Shown here piece by piece: positions 5,369 to 7,033 of a DNA stretch of 7,033 nt. The translations under genes were made by a program, and so were the position numbers. Source of the DNA: Alkalinema sp. CAN_BIN05. GTDB lineage: Bacteria > Cyanobacteriota > Cyanobacteriia > Leptolyngbyales > Leptolyngbyaceae. Location of the stretch: the NCBI GenBank assembly GCA_026786325.1, contig JAJAYH010000388.1, positions 1-7,033 of the forward strand. The letters are read 5' to 3'. Under the pieces are notes generated by a model, which did no database searches, was not told the origin of the DNA, and saw only the letters and a program-made list of their open reading frames with translations. How positions within the stretch are numbered: position 1 is the stretch's first letter; each line of letters begins with the position of its first letter.

Positions 5369-6028
5369 ATGGCTGAACTAACTCAACCAGATAGAGACAA
5401 TTATAAAAAGTTGCAAGGATTAGTTGGAAAACTGGTTGCAGTAATGGGTGATCCGAAAGTAACAGCGGGTGATCCGAAAGTAATAGCGGAACAAAAAACG
5501 TTTCTTAAATCTCTATTTGAAAAGCTATTTCTAAGCACACCAGCTCTTCCAGATAAACTGGATACGATTGAAGAGCTGGAAAGCAGATTAGACAAGATAG
5601 ATACTTATCTAAGTACCCAGAATTTGCTTTTGCCGTCACCTCCTGATGCAATTGCTATAGCGACTAAGGAACTGCTTGAGCACTCTGCTTTGATCAAAGA
5701 ATCTTTGCAAGACGTCACGGATGCTGATCTGAGCACCTTAGACGACTTAGGTTCTCCCTGCTCTGATGAACAATTCTTTCGGTCTATTGAAGGGAAGCCG
5801 AAAGAATGGACAAAAGCTCTCTTGGGAAATCATTCACAAAATCTAGATAGCAACCAAATTACACAACTGACGGATGCTTGGGGAATTGCGGTATCTGGAA
5901 TTGTCAAAGATGCCCAGAATCAAGCTCCACCGTTAAAACCTGGAACCCCAGACACAATCTCTCGCTTCTTCTGTATTCATGAAGAGTTAGAAGATCTCTA
6001 TGACAAGGTATCTAACCTTGTTGCTTAG
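5369..6028 (+). CDS. Unrecognised acidic helical protein, 219 aa
   Basis: No family is recognised. The composition is Leu, Asp, Glu and Lys rich with few Gly or aromatic residues, and long amphipathic helices are likely, for example around FLKSLFEKLFLS, LDTIEELESRLDKIDTYLS and IHEELEDLYDKVSNLVA. Residues 27-40 contain a perfect-length tandem duplication (GDPKVTA, GDPKVIA). No signal peptide, membrane segment or enzyme motif is visible. It starts 4 bp after the metallopeptidase stop and 39 bp separate it from the next gene, so it is almost certainly co-expressed with both. By eye, its base composition is more AT-rich than the metallopeptidase gene, which may reflect a different history. An accessory, chaperone or structural role is speculation. 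Confidence 0.8.
   Translation: MAELTQPDRDNYKKLQGLVGKLVAVMGDPKVTAGDPKVIAEQKTFLKSLFEKLFLSTPALPDKLDTIEELESRLDKIDTYLSTQNLLLPSPPDAIAIATKELLEHSALIKESLQDVTDADLSTLDDLGSPCSDEQFFRSIEGKPKEWTKALLGNHSQNLDSNQITQLTDAWGIAVSGIVKDAQNQAPPLKPGTPDTISRFFCIHEELEDLYDKVSNLVA
5447..5488 (+). repeat. 21-bp tandem duplication in frame
   Basis: Copies at 5447-5467 and 5468-5488 differ at one base (C5463 versus T5484), which changes Thr to Ile. It encodes GDPKVTA then GDPKVIA and looks like a recent slippage duplication. Confidence 0.9.
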
Positions 6029-6052
6029 AAAATTCACCTTTGAGTCACCTTA

Positions 6053-6057
6053 GAGAG
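6053..6057 (+). promoter_or_regulatory. Weak ribosome binding site
   Basis: GAGAG lies 10 nt before ATG 6068. It is the only candidate in the 39-bp gap and supports this start moderately. Confidence 0.4.
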
Positions 6058-6067
6058 AAACTGCCTT

Positions 6068-7033
6068 ATGGAAGTGACAACGCTATCTTTACGTCGTAAG
6101 CGTGCCCAACAAATGAACGCATTACGGGCGGGTTTAATGAGACAGTTCTACCCAAGCCAGTCTGTTGGAACTTTGAATGATCCGAACAATGCGGCAGCTC
6201 AGACAAACTTTATACTTGGGAATTTACTGGGTAGCTTTCAGCGCTACGCAGGCAACCAAAAAACTGCCTATGACGATGGTTCGGTACAATCTAGCCCCAC
6301 GAGCAGCACTAATGTCCTGGAACGTCAAGTCGATCGGGCACTGACGCAAGTCCTCGGTCGATCGCCCGGACGAGGTGCCAACAACTTCATCAACGCGCTG
6401 AATGCCTCATTCCCCCAAGCCATACAAGGTAAATCCTCATCCGGTCAAATGGTCGCGTATGCAGGAGAAGGCAGTCGTACCAGTGCTGATGCAATCAACG
6501 TGATCGCCACCCGATCGACGGAAATATCATCGCGTCAAGATGCCCTGCGCCGATCGACTAGCATTGTCATGGCCGATGCAATTCAGGTTTTAGAACGATT
6601 GCAATCATTTGTACCTCAGGCGGATAACGATCGGGTCGAAGCCTTAAGATCATTGGTAATGGCCCAAATAAAAGTCTTGGTTGAAGAGTTTGGTCGAAAT
6701 GATGAACCTCGTCCCGAACGAGTAAAAGCCTACCTCAGCTCTCTCGGTGAATACGTCGCAGAGTTTGGCAAACAGGCATTCTTGAATGATCCGGCCCTGG
6801 CCACGGTCGTGGATGACGAAGATCAGGTCACGAAGTTTGACCTGATGCGAACCTACGTCCAAATGATGGCAGAAGCGTGGAAACGCTACCATCGTGCCGA
6901 AAAGTCAGGACGGAAAAACTCCCTCAGCGAACGTGTCGATCGGGCACTGACGCAAGTCCTCGGTCGATCGCCCGGACGAGGTGCCAACAACTTCATCAAC
7001 GCGCTGAATGCCTCATTCCCCCAAGCCATACAA
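6068..7033 (+). CDS. Unrecognised helical protein, 3' end beyond the window (322 aa visible)
   Basis: The frame is open from ATG 6068 to the last base with no stop, so the gene is partial. The N-terminus is basic (MEVTTLSLRRKRAQQMNAL), followed by GLMRQFYPSQSV. A segment VDRALTQVLGRSPGRG...NASFPQAIQ (residues 88-120) recurs identically at 290-322. Between the copies lie amphipathic helices (ADAIQVLERLQSF, ALRSLVMAQIKVLVEEFG, VKAYLSSLGEYVAEFGKQ, LMRTYVQMMAEAWKRYH). There is no signal peptide, membrane segment or catalytic motif. Spacing suggests the same operon as the metallopeptidase and the 219-aa protein. I cannot assign a function. If the second copy is real, the protein may be built from repeats of about 202 residues. 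If it is an assembly artefact, the sequence after about 6934 is not reliable. Confidence 0.8.
   Translation, partial: MEVTTLSLRRKRAQQMNALRAGLMRQFYPSQSVGTLNDPNNAAAQTNFILGNLLGSFQRYAGNQKTAYDDGSVQSSPTSSTNVLERQVDRALTQVLGRSPGRGANNFINALNASFPQAIQGKSSSGQMVAYAGEGSRTSADAINVIATRSTEISSRQDALRRSTSIVMADAIQVLERLQSFVPQADNDRVEALRSLVMAQIKVLVEEFGRNDEPRPERVKAYLSSLGEYVAEFGKQAFLNDPALATVVDDEDQVTKFDLMRTYVQMMAEAWKRYHRAEKSGRKNSLSERVDRALTQVLGRSPGRGANNFINALNASFPQAIQ
6329..6427 (+). repeat. 99-bp exact repeat, copy 1
   Basis: Identical base for base to 6935-7033, 606 bp (202 codons) downstream and in the same frame. The bases just before each copy differ (CAA here, CGT in copy 2). Confidence 0.95.
6935..7033 (+). repeat. 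99-bp exact repeat, copy 2, reaching the window edge
   Basis: Exact copy of 6329-6427, cut by the end of the window, so its true length is unknown. Every synonymous position is conserved. This implies very recent duplication, gene conversion or an assembly overlap. Confidence 0.95.

Overview
The window most likely comes from a cyanobacterium. Two copies of the cyanobacterial HIP1 octamer GCGATCGC are visible (1592-1599 and 3507-3514), and CGATCG cores are frequent in the coding DNA, for example near 3798, 4254, 4470, 4902, 5299, 6330, 6357 and 6627. The species cannot be named from this sequence.

Layout. Positions 1-1264 are gene-poor and partly AT-rich. They hold a roughly 250-bp segment bounded by imperfect inverted repeats (153-402), two short minus-strand open frames (202-327 and 424-573) that read like protein but are unproven, and two isolated dyads. 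From 1275 to the right edge every gene is on the plus strand: (1) 1275-2035, a NarL/FixJ-type receiver plus LuxR-HTH regulator split by a -1 frame change at an in-frame A_AAA_AAG heptamer; (2) 2237-2665, a receiver-like protein with no phosphoacceptor aspartate; (3) 2754-3926, a protein with six acidic, aromatic 21-residue repeats followed by alternating cationic and acidic blocks; (4) 3979-5364, a putative zinc metallopeptidase with HEVSH and a downstream EIMAD motif; (5) 5369-6028, an unrecognised acidic helical protein; (6) 6068 to beyond 7033, an unrecognised helical protein whose 99-bp segment recurs exactly at the window edge.

How the genes may work together. Genes 3 to 6 are closely spaced (52, 4 and 39 bp gaps) and look like one operon. 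The two regulators sit just upstream and may control it. None of genes 3 to 6 has an obvious signal peptide. The set of a charge-patterned repeat protein, an HEXXH enzyme and two helical accessory proteins matches no system I can name. From memory, unverified, relatives of the repeat protein and the HEXXH protein occur together in other bacteria as hypothetical proteins. A function such as processing, assembly or export of the repeat protein by the enzyme is inference only.

The two most checkable anomalies are the frame change in gene 1 (programmed frameshift, decay or sequencing error) and the 99-bp exact repeat ending at the window edge in gene 6 (domain duplication or assembly-graph artefact).
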